Positions 9,308 to 19,104 of a stretch of DNA of 64,000 nucleotides are shown here, piece after piece. The stretch lies in assembly GCA_029379385.1 (NCBI GenBank), contig CM055613.1, forward strand, positions 21,284,001 to 21,348,000. The letters are read 5' to 3'. The position numbers and the translations under genes are program-made. This stretch comes from Quillaja saponaria (taxonomy: Eukaryota; Streptophyta; Magnoliopsida; Fabales; Quillajaceae). How positions within the stretch are numbered: position 1 is the first letter of the stretch; each line of letters begins with the position of its first letter. The notes under the pieces were generated by a model, which saw only the letters and a list, made by a program, of their open reading frames with translations, ran no database searches and was not told where the DNA came from.

Positions 9308-10755
9308 TGATAGCTCTAGAATAATGAAGTTATTTTACTATAAATGTAATTGATATTTGATCTTAATCCTGATATTTTAAGTTAGAGTACTAGTTAAATA
9401 TGGTGTTAGAGTTGTTTTAAGGAATTTTGTAGAGTTTTTATCTTAATTAGGAATAGTTTTCTGAATTTTGATATTTAATTTGTTTTAGGTGTCTTTGCAG
9501 TGTGCTAGTGTAAATTAAAGAAGGGAAGTTGATTAACTAGCACCGCAACACTGCATAAAATGAAGCTGTGGCATCCCACAAGGAAGAATTAAAGAAAAAA
9601 GGCAGATAGAACAATGCCGCAGCAAAACCATTATGAAGTCGCTGCGCTAATACAAAGGGAGAAAAGTACATAAGTCAGGGAGCTTGAAGTCGCAACTCAT
9701 GAAGATATACGCCGCAACACCTATGAATGTGAGGTCAAGGCGTGATGAAGGATGAGTCTTATTGAGATTATACAGATCTTGTGAAGTCGCAATGAGGATA
9801 TGTTTGAGCCGCAACACTTGTAAGGATTTTGAGGACTTTTGGTTTATCCAAAATAGAAGAAAAAAAAAAGGAGGGCTGAGGTTTAAAGATAGTCTGGAGT
9901 TCATGATAGAGAAAAGATTGAGCGCGCTTTAGAGCTAGAGGAGCAAGAGATTTTGAAAAGCTTGAAGACTGCCATCTTTATAGTTTTTTCGTATTCTTTT
10001 ACTTTCTTTGTATGACTATGATTTTCTTAGTTGTATTCATGTTTACGTCTAGTAGCATGAACTAATATTTTTTCTAGGTTTATGATAGAACTCACATGTA
10101 GTTTGATTTAGTTTTATTTATGGATTGCTTAGGTTTTGGTATTTATGTTATTTTTATCATTTTATACTTATTGCTTCTAATTGCTTAATCATCAATTAGA
10201 TAGATGTAGTAATCTAAAGGAACCTTGATGAAGGAAATTTCGGTTAGCCTTGAGTGATATAGCACATGTTTGAATTCATTCACTTTATTGATTGAATTTG
10301 ATTCGCATATAGGATAGACATATACCTATATACCACATGTAGCCAATTTAAGGTTGTTCTTAATGAATCTTATTTAATTCAGTTCTCATAGACATAGTGA
10401 AATGATTAAATAAGGTATAAATTATAAGCAATTGAAAGATTCTTATAATTAGGAACCTTAAGTTAATAACATAATATCATAACTGAGCATGATAGGATAA
10501 TGGTAATTCAAATAAAGTGTGAGTGAAATCATATTCCTAGGCCTTGTCTACATAATCTCAACTTTAGTTATTTTATTTGTTTGCGTTATTTTAATTATAA
10601 TAAAAAATATCAATTATTCAATTGTCTGGATAATTTTAGAATTGGTAAATTTTAGTACTTGACTTGATAGACTTAATTCCTTATGGAAATAATCTCACTT
10701 AGTCTTTATTACTTGTTTAAACAATACGTGAACTTGCGTAGTAAATCTAACAACA
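9308..10755 (+). repeat. 3' LTR of Athila A
   Basis: The LTR starts TGATAGCTCTAGAATAATG and ends TCTAACAACA. It is about 1.45 kb and matches the LTRs of element A2 (58905-60274 and 60597-61597) in block order: TTAAGTTAGAGTACTAG, GATGAGTCCTATTGAG-type words, TAGTTTGATTTAGTTTTATT and GACTTGATAGACTTAATTCC. A poly(A)-like run AGAAGAAAAAAAAAAGG lies at about 9850-9866. Many decayed GCCGCAACAC-type words occur in the first 600 bases. Confidence 0.85.
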
Positions 10756-11089
10756 TAAGCCCACCAAGGTGACCTTGCAACTTGCGAATCGATCTCAAAC
10801 TAATCCAAGGGGCATAATTGAAGATGTTCTAGTTAAGGTGGATAAGTTTATATTTCCAGCCGACTTTCTCATCCTTGACATTGAGGAAGACAAAGAAATT
10901 CTCATAATGTTGGGGAGACCATTCCTAGCAACTGGTGGAACTCTCAAAGATGTGCAAAAAGGAGAACTTACTATGAGAGTTCAAGACCAAGAAGTGAAGT
11001 TCCATGTTTTTAAGGCTATAAACCTTCCTTTCGAATTTGAGGAGTGCTATACCATTGAAGTGGTGCATGATATTGTGGGTTACTGGTGA
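10756..11089 (+). pseudogene. Athila protease fragment from a different copy
   Basis: Immediately after the LTR end the sequence reads KPTKVTLQLANRSQTNPRGIIEDVLVKVDKFIFPADFLILDIEEDKEILIMLGRPFLATGGTLKDVQKGELTMRVQDQEVKFHVFKAINLPFEFEECYTIEV. This is the C-terminal half of an Athila protease region, open for 106 codons to 11089. It is closer to a functional sequence than the copy in element A. It is probably the target element into which A inserted, or the other side of a recombination. It ends where the chromovirus LTR starts at 11087. Confidence 0.85.
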
Positions 11090-11338
11090 TATGTAAACAG
11101 GTTATTTATATGTATTATGGGCATATTCCTCTTTACAAGGAACCTCTATGGAATTTTCAGTACATATTTTATGTTTAATAGCAGGTTCATGATTTTATTT
11201 TAATTCAGTATAATTTTTCCTAGTTTTAACCATAATTTGCTTAAAAGTCATTTGTGTTCAGTGAATGAGGATTCAGGGTTACGGAGGTTTGGTTATCCAT
11301 TCCTCTGGCCAATCATATCTTTATTTAAGGGTGTGACA
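11087..11338 (+). repeat. 5' LTR remnant of chromovirus B
   Basis: TGATATGTAAACAGGTTATT at 11087 recurs at 22897, and the following blocks (GAATTTTCAGTA, ATATTTTATGTTTAAT, AGGTTCATG, TTTTATTTTAA) recur in the same order. The LTR ends GTGTGACA just before the primer site. The first part of the LTR is missing; only the last 250 bp remains. TTTATTTAAGG at 11320-11330 is AT-rich, but I do not call a TATA box. Confidence 0.75.
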
Positions 11339-11341
11339 AGT

Positions 11342-11353
11342 TAGAATCAGAGC
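11342..11353 (+). promoter_or_regulatory. primer binding site, initiator tRNA-Met type
   Basis: TAGAATCAGAGC matches the common retroelement primer site TGGTATCAGAGC at 10 of 12 positions and is three bases after the LTR end. Confidence 0.7.
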
Positions 11354-11544
11354 ATGGTTTAGAGATCCGTGATGGTAAGTGCGGGATGTTGTTGCTTCAT
11401 CTATGTACTTTACCAAGGGCGTATCTGGACTTAGTAATATGTTCCATTCTTCCTGAAACTTGAAGTTGTGATTTTTCTAATATATTGTTCTTTGCTTTAT
11501 ATGTGAATTGTATATTGAACCCATTTGTATTTGTTCTAGATACA

Positions 11545-11901
11545 ATGAGACTTAGAGGTCATGTTGCAGGTAGAGGTAGACAGCAAGATGCTGGCTCTGA
11601 CTAGGGATCTAGCAGTCCTTAGCCACCAGCGGTCAGAGATAGAGGGTGATGGAGACATGATAGAGGTAGGTAGATTGGTCAATTATCAATTGTATGATGT
11701 AGCTTATGATGTTTATGCATCAGAGGATGGAGCTTATACCATTGATGTGGCCGGAGTTTAGTAGGGCTTTTACTGATTGATTCTTACCTAAGAGTGTAGG
11801 TGATAAGCATGCTTAGGATTTTGACTAATTAGTCCAGATAGAAGGAATGCTAGTGGCAAAGTATGAGACCCAATTTACTAGACTGTCTCGTTTTACCCCA
11901 C
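11545..11901 (+). pseudogene. chromovirus B gag, 5' part
   Basis: After ATGAGACTTAGAGG the frame is degenerate. Close to the insertion the blocks FSRAFTD, FLPKSVGDKHA and GMLVAKYETQFTRLSRF (about 11757-11894) are recognisable. They correspond to the capsid region before the knuckle of a Del-type gag, where M-x-V-x-x-Y-E-x-x-F-x-x-L-S-R is conserved. The frame is then cut at 11901 by element D and resumes at 14727. Stops at about 11761, 11781 and 11816 break it. Confidence 0.75.
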
Positions 11902-13238
11902 TGATAACTCTAGAATAATAGAGTTATTTCACTATAATTTTAATTCATATATGATGCTAATCCTGATATTTTGAGATACAATATTAGTCATTTTCTATAG
12001 TGTTAGAGTTGTTTTAGGTTGTTTTTAAAAATTTTGTTGAGTTTTTATCTTAATTAGGAGTAATTTTATAAATTTTGGTATTGAATTTGTTTTAGGTGTC
12101 TTTGCAATGTCCTAGTCCGGATTAAAGAAGGGAAGCAACTCAACTAGCCTTGCAGCGCTAAATAACATGAGCATGATGAGATTCAAGTCCCAGTGCCAAA
12201 GTAAGGACAACTTTCGCAAACCAAGCAAGGAATTGGCGCTGCAGTGCCCTTGTTGTATGTGTAGCCGCGACGGGGTACAATATGAGTCCTATTGAGATTA
12301 TATAGAACCTGTAGCGCCACAGTGCCATAGATGCACCGCAACGCTTGTTTGAATTTTGAGGAATTCTATTCTAATGAATATATGAGGAAAAAGGGCTTAT
12401 AAATAAAGGAGGAAGGTTGAGGTTAAGAGACACACTAGAGCTCGTGATAGAGAGTGCTAAGGAGCTGAAGGAGACTCGAAGAGTGACAACTTCTAGTTTC
12501 TATTTCACTTCTTACTTTCTATTGACTTGTAATGGCTATGTCTTTAGTTTTTATGTTTTCTGTAGTTAGTAAGGAGTAGCCGTATTCTAGGGATAATGAT
12601 TGAACTCACATATAGTCAATGTGGCTTTAGTTTTATTTCAATGCATGCTTTAGTTTTTGTATTTATATTGCCTTGTTCTTAACACTTCTAATTGCTTGAT
12701 CACTAGTTAGATTGATTAGGAATTTCAAATTTGACTTGGACGAGTTAGTTTTGGGATTAGCCTTAGGTGATATAACTTATGCTTGGACTGTTCATATAAT
12801 TTGGATAATTTGATTTGTTTAAGAGATAAGGATATCTTACCATAAGTAACCAAAAGATTAGCTCTTAATGAGTTTACTTTAGAATAATTCTCATAGGAAT
12901 ATAAGGAATTAGTCTAAGGGGAATATATAATTCCTAGACATAGGAGTATGCTAGTAATTAATTAAGAAATTTCGGTCAATATTAATAATTAATGCATGAA
13001 ATGATTTGAATTAAAGTTATTAAGGTGTGGTGTGAGGGATATCGTGAACTTAGACTTAGTTTTAATATTTTTAAATCGAATTTATCTCTAACTTTGTATT
13101 GGCTTGGTTAGAGTTAAGCTGCATCATAGTGATAATTAGCATTAAAAAAAAGTAATTATTCCTCGGGGGAATGATCTCCATTTATTACTATATTATTTGA
13201 TGACGAAACGTGCACTTGCTTTTGTATGATTCCTATCA
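11902..13238 (+). repeat. 5' LTR of element D
   Basis: It starts TGATAACTCTAGAATAATAG and ends CCTATCA, giving 1337 bp with TG/CA ends. A probable TATA box TTATAAATAAAG lies at 12397-12408. Compared with the LTRs of A and A2, the first 250 bp and several internal blocks are shared, but the last 500 bp differ (for example GTGTGAGGGATATCGTGAAC), so this is a second Athila LTR subtype. Confidence 0.85.
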
Positions 13239-13244
13239 AGTTTT

Positions 13245-13261
13245 TGGCATTGTTGCCAGGA
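13245..13261 (+). promoter_or_regulatory. primer binding site of element D, tRNA-Asp type
   Basis: TGGCATTGTTGCCAGGA differs from the Athila primer site TGGCGCCGTTGCCGGGG by CpG-type transitions at most changed positions. It follows the LTR end by six bases. Confidence 0.75.
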
Positions 13262-13334
13262 AGTAATTTATTTTATTTTGTTAATAACATTATAAGCTTA
13301 CCCAATTCTAATTCAAGCTTTTTTTTTTTTTTTT

Positions 13335-13518
13335 GCATTGCATTGCATAAAAAAACACTAAAGATTTGGAACTGTTAACATAGATCCCAAGATCAAATGA
13401 ATGCTTAGAAAGTTGAAAAAGAACCAAACCCTAAAACACTCTCGTGCAATAGTTGAAGATCAAGAAATTCATGAAAACAAGTCTTTAAGGGACAAGGCCT
13501 ACATTCTAGGATATAGTT
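13335..13518 (+). pseudogene. element D gag start only
   Basis: The fragment reads LELL, IDPKIK, then a stop, MLRKLKKNQTLKHSRAIVEDQEIHENKSLRDKAYI. It is the N-terminal part of an Athila gag, comparable to 1540-1700 in A, 25910-26060 in element 2 and 60375-60560 in A2. It is preceded by a 16-T run at 13319-13334 and joins a truncated LTR at about 13519. Confidence 0.75.
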
Positions 13519-14726
13519 CTTATCTTAATTAGGAGTAGTTTTCCAAATTTTGGTATTTAATTTATTTTAGGTGTCTTTGCAATGTCCTAGTTCGAATTAG
13601 AGAAGGGAAGCAACTTAACTGGTGCTGTAACGCTGAATAACATGAAGCTGATGTGCCACAAAAATGAGAAATTGATGGATCAGGCATAGAGGATTCCACC
13701 TCGACACAACTAAGATGAAGCCACGCCATTGAAACAAAGAGGAGGAAAGCTAAATAAGTCAGTGGGCTGAAAGCCGCGGCTCTTGAAGATTGAAGCCACA
13801 GTGCCAACATACAAAACAAAGGATTGGCACCGCAGCGCTTATGTATGTGTAGCCGTGGTAGGGTCAAGACAACTATAATTGAGATTAAACAAAACCTGTA
13901 GCTTCTCAATGCCATAGATGCCCACGCCGCAGCACTTGTATGAATTTTGAAGACTTCTATTTTAATTTAAGTAGGAGGAAAAGAGCTTATAAATAAAGGA
14001 GGAAGGCTAAGGTTGAGAGACGAACCAGAGCTCGTGATGGCTATGTCTTTAGTTTTTTTGTTTTCTATAGTTAGTAAGGAGTAATCATATTCTAGGGGTA
14101 ACGATTGGACTCACATGTAGCTGATACGACTTTATTTTTACTTCAATGCTTGTTTCAAGCATTAATATTTATATTGCCTTGTTCTTAATGCTTCTAATTG
14201 CTTGATAACTTAGATTGATTAGGAATTCTGAATTTGCCTTGGAATAGTTAGTTTTAGGATTAGCCTTTTGATATAACTTATGATTGTTCATATGATTTGG
14301 ATGATTTGATTTGTTTAAGAGATAGGGATATACTTTTTTTTACTATAAATAATAAGGAGATTGGGTCTTAATGAGTTTATTTTAGAATAATTCTCATAGA
14401 AATATAAGGAATTAGGCTAAGGGGAATATATAATTGCTAGACATAGGAGTATGCTAGTAATTGATCAAGAAATCTAGGTTAATATTTACTAATGATTTAA
14501 ATTAAAGTTGTTAAGGGTGGTGTGAGGGATATTGTGAACCTAGACTTAATTTTAATATTCTTAAATCGAATTTATTTCTAAATTTGCGTTGGCTTGATTA
14601 GAGTTAAGCTGCATCATAGTTGTAATTAACATTAAAAAAGTAATTATTCCTCATAGGAATGATCTCTACTTATTACTCTATTACTTGAGGAAGATACGTA
14701 CGCTTGCGTTTGTATGATTCCTGTCA
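13519..14726 (+). repeat. 3' LTR of element D, 5'-truncated
   Basis: From ATCTTAATTAGGAGTAG the sequence repeats the 5' LTR from about 12047 to its end, finishing CCTGTCA. About the first 130 bp of the LTR are missing, together with the polypurine tract, so the join is a deletion from gag into the LTR. A TATA-like TTATAAATAAAG lies at 13987-13998. An internal deletion of roughly 100 bp follows at about 14035 compared with 12445-12545. Confidence 0.8.
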
Positions 14727-15190
14727 CCCGTATTTGGTAGTTATAGAGCAGATGCAAGTGAAGAGATTTGCTAATGGCTTGAAAGATTATTTATTTAGAT
14801 CAGTGTTCTTCAGTGTTCCTGAAGAACATTATTACTTACACTCAGGTGGTGGAGACTAAGGTGGTGGAGAGACAGGTAGAGCGTGAGAGTCATAAGAAGG
14901 CAAGACAGGAGAGTCCTTTTAACTTCTAGAGTTGTGATAACCTGTATACAGGGCAGTGTAAACTAAGGACTGGTACATGTTTTAAATGTTGAAGGATGGA
15001 TCATTGTATTAGAGATTGTCTATTGTTGAGGCGTCAGTCTACTCCAGCTGGGACATCCTCATCTGTTGTTCAGGGTAGACCTCTATTATTTGCGACATTT
15101 ACGAGATGTCAAGGAGGTCGTGGTGATTTTTCTAAAGGTTCATTATCAGCGAGCATGGGTCAGGATCGGGTTTATGCTTTGACAACTCAA
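14727..15190 (+). pseudogene. chromovirus B gag, 3' part with CCHC knuckle
   Basis: Gag resumes with YLVVIEQMQVKRFANGLKDYLFRSVF (about 14730-14805). After several stops the zinc knuckle appears as CFKC, stop, RMDHCIRDC (about 14976-15014), in which the four zinc ligands C-C-H-C are kept but the glycine position is a stop codon. A serine- and glycine-rich linker follows. The knuckle binds RNA in functional Gag. Confidence 0.75.
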
Positions 15191-15560
15191 GATGCACAAG
15201 CTTCAAATGCTATGGTATCAAGTAGTTTATTTGTTTGCTCAATTGATGCTAAAGTATTGTTTGATCCTTGGAGCTACTCATTCTTTCATATCTCTATATT
15301 TTACTTCGTATATAAAGAGGGCATCTAAGCCTCTTGGGGTTCCCTTAGCAGTTTCGACTTCGTTGGGAGAAATTATTTTAACAAACAGGGTATGCTGGAA
15401 TATGATGTGATTTTAGGCATGAATTGGTTATCTAGCCATCATGTCGTGGTTGACTATCGTGACAAGAGTGTTAAGTTATACTTGAGAAGCCGACTTTTAT
15501 TTTTCAAAGGGATCGGAGCCAAATTCCTCATAATCTAATCTTAGCTATTCAGGCTAGACG
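15190..15560 (+). pseudogene. chromovirus B protease, frameshifted in the active site
   Basis: SLFVCSIDAKVLFDP (about 15220-15270) leads into the active-site Asp. The next codons shift frame, and the adjacent frame continues GATHSFISLYFTSYIK (about 15270-15317). Later blocks are KPLGVPLAVSTSLGEIILTNRV (15327-15395) and MLEYDVILGMNWLSSHHVVVDYRDKSVKLY (about 15392-15480). These are the landmarks of Del-type proteases. The shift falls inside the D-x-G motif, so no single frame encodes a complete active site. Confidence 0.75.
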
Positions 15561-15564
15561 GCTT

Positions 15565-16520
15565 ATCAAGAAGAAGCATCAGGGCTATTTAGCCTTTATC
15601 AGGGATACTCAGTTAGAGTGTCCTCCTTTAGAGCATATTCTAGTGGTAAAGGAGTTCTCTGATGTATTTCCTGATGAGCTTCCTAGACTTCCTCCTGATA
15701 AGGAGATAGAATTCAGTATTGAGTTATTACCTGGTACTTAACTGATTTCTATTCCCCTCCATCATATGACTCCTAATGAACTGAGAGAGCTAAAGGTGCA
15801 ATTGCAAGATTTGCTAGATAGGGGATTCATTTGTCCTAGTTCATCTCCTTGGGTGTTCCTATTCTATTTGTTAAAAAGAAGGATGACTCGTTCAGACTGT
15901 GCATTGAATATCAATAGTTGAATAAAGTCATAGTTAAGAACAAGTATCCTTTCCCAGGATTGGTGATTTATTTGATTAGTTGCAGGGAGCTCAGAACTTT
16001 TCTAAGATTGACCTTCATTCGGGGTATCATCAACTCAAAATTAAGAAGAAAGGCATTCCGAAGACTGTTTTTCTACATGGTATGGACATTACAAGTTTTT
16101 GGTTATGTCTTTTAGGTTTACTAATGCTCCTGCAACTTTCATGGACTTGATGAATTGGGTGTTTAAGCCTTTCTTGGACCATTTTGTCATTGTTTCCATT
16201 GATGATATTCTTGTATATTCTCGGAGTGAGGAGGAGCATGAGCAACACCTTCTCATTATATTGTAGACACTTAGGGAGAATAAGCTTTATGCTAAATTCT
16301 CTAAGTATGAATTTTGGCTGAACCAAGTGACTTTTATCATACATGTGATTTTGAAGGAAGGAATTCATGTGGATCCTAAAAAGCTAGAACCAGTTCAGAA
16401 TTGGCCTCAACCAACATATGTTTTTAAATTCAAAGTTTTCTGGGTATGGCTGGTTATTACAGGAGATTCGTTGAGAACTTCTCTCGTATTGCTGTTCCTT
16501 TGACTAAATTAACTCATAAA
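15565..16520 (+). pseudogene. chromovirus B reverse transcriptase, decayed
   Basis: Blocks in order: KKKHQGYLAFIRDTQ, FSDVFPDELPRLPPDKEIEFSIELLPGT (about 15655-15738), [24 protein letters not shown] (about 15783-15852), [49 protein letters not shown] (about 16107-16252), NKLYAKFSKYEFWL and GIHVDPKKLEPVQNWPQP. The catalytic box reads SIDD; both aspartates are kept although the first aromatic residue is replaced by serine. Frameshifts occur near 15850, 15900 and 16090, and stops at 15739 and 16264. Confidence 0.85.
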
Positions 16521-17000
16521 GGAGTTAAATTTGTTTAGTCCAAATCTTGTGAGGAGTGCTTTCAAAAGTTAAAGACTTGTTTGATCTCAACTTCTGTTCT
16601 TACACTTCCATCTAGTATACTGTGTTTTGTGATGCTTCTCGTATTAGACTTGGTTATGTTTTAATGCATGATGGAAAAAGTTGTGGCATATGCTTCAAGG
16701 TAATTGAAGAAGCATGAGGTGAACTACCCTACCCATGATCTTGAAATGGCGGCTGTAATCTTTGCATTGAAGATATGGATGCATTACTTGTATGGTGAGA
16801 CTTTTGAGATTTTCACGTATCACAAAAGTCTTTAAATATATCTTTGATCAGAAGGAGTTGAATTTGAGACACCGTAGACGGATTGAGTTATTGGAAGATT
16901 ATGATTGTTCAATTACTTATCATCCCTGGTAAAGTAAATAAGGTTGTAAATGCTTTGAGTAGAAAGTCTGTGGGTAGTTTATCCCATTTAACAGCTATGC
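16520..17000 (+). pseudogene. chromovirus B RNase H, decayed
   Basis: This domain removes the RNA strand during cDNA synthesis. The clearest block is VAYASR, stop, [43 protein letters not shown] (about 16682-16830), preceded by ECFQKLKTCLISTSVLTLPS (about 16556-16615). The first catalytic Asp segment (about 16620-16650) is shifted out of frame. NKVVNALSRKS follows near 16940-16970, marking the usual end of the domain. Confidence 0.75.
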
Positions 17001-17179
17001 GCAGTCGGGTTGTGAAAGATTTGCAGAGATGTATGGCTAAAGGAGTTAGATTTTAAGTGTCTTCCCAGGGGTCCTTCTAGCTTATATTCAAGTGAAATCT
17101 ACTTTTAATGAAGCGGTAAAAGTAGCACAAGCAGTTGATCCAAAGATGAGTGCTAAGAAAGTTAAGTGTAATCAGGGTG

Positions 17180-18060
17180 GATAGTGAAGGAATACTAAGG
17201 TATCATGATAGGATTATTGTGCCATTTGATTTAGAGTTGAGGAGAAAGATTCTTGAGGCAGCTCACTATTCATCATATGTATGCATCCTAGTTCTTCTAA
17301 AATGTATCAGGATTTGAAGAAATTTTATTGGTGGGATGGTATGAAGAAAGATGTAGCTAATTTTGTTTCTAGGTGCCTTGTGTGCCAACAGTTGAAAGCT
17401 GAGCATCAGAGGCCTGCAGGTATGTTGCAAAGGCTAGATATTTCACAGTGGAAGTGGGAAAAAGTTACTATGGATTTCGTATCAAGACTACCTAAGACTT
17501 TTAAGGGGTTTTGATTCCATTTGGGTGCTTGTGGATCGTTTGATGAGTCCGCGCATTTTCTTTCGCTGAAGACTACTTATTCAACACACTAGTATGCAAA
17601 GTTGTATCTGGACGAGATCATTCCATTACATGAAGTACCAGTTTCTATTGTTTTTGACAGGGCACTCAGTTTATTGCAGCGTTCTAGAAGTATTTTCAGG
17701 AGGTTCTTGGTACTCAATTACTATTCAGTACGGATTTCCATCCCCAAACTGATGATCAATCTGAGAAGACTATTCAGACTTTGGAGAATATGTTACGATC
17801 CTGTGTTATGGACTTTAAAGGTAGTTAGGATCAACATTTTTTATTAATTGAATTTGCTTATAACAACAGTTATCACAATAGTATCCATATTTGAAGCATT
17901 GTGTAGGAGGAAGTTTTGTTCTCCGATCAAATGGTTTGAAACAGGTGAGCATCAGTTTTTAGGATTGGAATTAGTACAGGATGTAGTAGAAAAGGTGCAA
18001 GTGATCCGTAACAAGTTACGGACAGCTTAAAGCAGACAAAAGTCGTATGCTGATAATCGC
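17180..18060 (+). pseudogene. chromovirus B integrase, decayed
   Basis: The zinc-binding and core entry are well kept in the 77-codon open stretch 17281-17514: HPSSSKMYQDLKKFYWWDGMKKDVANFVSRCLVCQQLKAEHQRPAGMLQRLDISQWKWEKVTMDFVSRLPKT. It contains CxxC and the first catalytic Asp in TMDFV. The next blocks are in shifted frames: PVSIVFDR (second Asp, about 17638-17660) and DFHPQTD-type sequence near 17737-17760 leading to the third acidic region. LDFGRRKLC-type blocks follow at about 17905-18000. There are stops and several single-base shifts. Confidence 0.75.
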
Positions 18061-18510
18061 CGAAGACAATTGGAATTTGAAGTAGGTGATCACGTGTTCT
18101 TAAAAGTTTTACCTTTTAAAGGCACCATGAGATTTGATAGGAAAGGTAAGCTGAGTCCGAGGTTTATTGGACCTTTTTAGATTCTAGTTAAGGTTAGAGT
18201 AGTGGTGTATAGATTGGTGTTGCCCCTGGATTTGGATATGATACATATAGTATTTCATGTATCAATGCTTCGAAAATATTTACCAAATGAGTCTCATGTT
18301 CTATGAATTCAGGAAGTACAGATAGATAAAAATCTTATGTATGAGGAACAGCCAGTGGCAATTATTGATACATAAGTTCATAAACTTTGATCGAAGATTA
18401 TTCCTTCGGTAAAAGTGGTTTGGCAACATCAAGGAGAATAGGAAGCTACATGGGAACTTGAGAATACAATAAGACAATGGTATCCGTATTTATTCGAATA
18501 ATTCAAGTAA
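18060..18510 (+). pseudogene. chromovirus B integrase tail with chromodomain-like end
   Basis: FEVGDHVFLKVLPFKGTMRFDRKGKLSPRFIGPF (about 18076-18177) is the conserved integrase tail, and YRLVLPLDLDMIHIVFHVSMLRKYLPNESHVL follows. The last block is IPSVKVVWQHQGE, stop, EATWELENTIRQWYPYLFE (about 18400-18500). The V-x-W-x-x-H-x-x-x-E-A-T-W-E core is the chromodomain signature of this lineage, which targets integration to modified chromatin in functional elements. Stops lie at 18178, 18304, 18375 and 18438. Confidence 0.75.
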
Positions 18511-18584
18511 ATGATAGATCCTTTGAACTTTTCGCTTGAAATTTGGGATGGATTTCTTTCAAGCTAGACGAATTTCTTGCAAGA

Positions 18585-19104
18585 ACTAATTATACATATA
18601 CGTGTGTGTGTAAATTAGCATAATAATCATTTACTTTGACTTTAAAGCTTATTTGTTTTATCTTCCATTTCTCTCATGTCCCACCCATTGCCTTTCTCTT
18701 CTCTATAATTGTGGCCGAGTTCCTTGCTTTCCTTCTCCATTTTATTCTTTTGCTGAACTATGGAGCTTTCACTTTGCATCAACCCATCTTCACCTTTTTT
18801 ACATTTGTAATTATTCTTGTTCTTGAAGCGTGACAGAAGCAAGGAGGTGGATTGAAATTGGGTAGAGGCATCAACTAGTTTATCTAGCCGTGCCCTGTTT
18901 CTACCATCTTTGCTTTGCTTGGAAGCTATTCCAGCTTACTTTCCTTTTCTCCAATTGCCGTGTAAACTTCCATAAAGCTTAAAGCAGCCAAGAGGCGTTG
19001 AGGGTGTTTTGTAGTTCAGTCATGAGAAGTGTAAGGAGGCAACAACTCTTTTTTTTGGTTTCTTTGCTGGCTATATCTTTGAGTTGTTAAAAGGTATGAG
19101 TTGG
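18585..19104 (+). repeat. chromovirus B 3' LTR, left part
   Basis: The sequence after the tail is non-coding. It contains a (GT)5 microsatellite at 18602-18611 and a pyrimidine-rich stretch at 18640-18800. Its identity as LTR is inferred from position: the right part continues at 22516-23025 after element C. No LTR copy of this left part is available in the window, so the start at about 18585 is approximate. No gene is supported here; the two open stretches on opposite strands at 18636-18842 mirror each other. Confidence 0.5.

Larger units (their letters stand above)
1327..10755 (+). mobile_element. Athila-type Ty3/gypsy element A
   Basis: The element has a 113-bp 5' LTR stub (1327-1439), a tRNA-Asp primer site, gag, protease, RT, a deleted RNase H and integrase, a long spacer, an env-position ORF, two polypurine-like tracts and a full 3' LTR (9308-10755). 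The order and the tRNA-Asp primer are those of the Athila lineage. Internal stops, frameshifts and deletions make it non-autonomous. A plastid fragment is embedded in its 3' untranslated region. The target duplication cannot be tested because the 5' LTR is broken by the RTE LINE. Confidence 0.85.
11902..14726 (+). mobile_element. collapsed Athila derivative (element D) nested in chromovirus gag
   Basis: A complete 5' LTR (11902-13238), a tRNA-Asp primer site (13245-13261), about 280 bp containing the beginning of gag, and a 5'-truncated 3' LTR (13519-14726). The host gag reads up to TCTCGTTTTACCCC on the left and continues CCCGTATTTGGTAG on the right. The flanks CCCAC (11897-11901) and CCCGT (14727-14731) may be a 5-bp target duplication altered by two transitions. 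Nearly all internal coding sequence is absent. Confidence 0.85.

Noticed and set aside
13562..13915. Minus-strand open stretch of 117 codons
   Set aside because: It lies wholly in the D-type LTR; the corresponding place in other LTR copies is not open, and there is no domain.
18636..18842. Overlapping open stretches on both strands (65 and 66 codons)
   Set aside because: The two are reverse shadows of the same pyrimidine-rich tract in the chromovirus 3' LTR and contain no domain.
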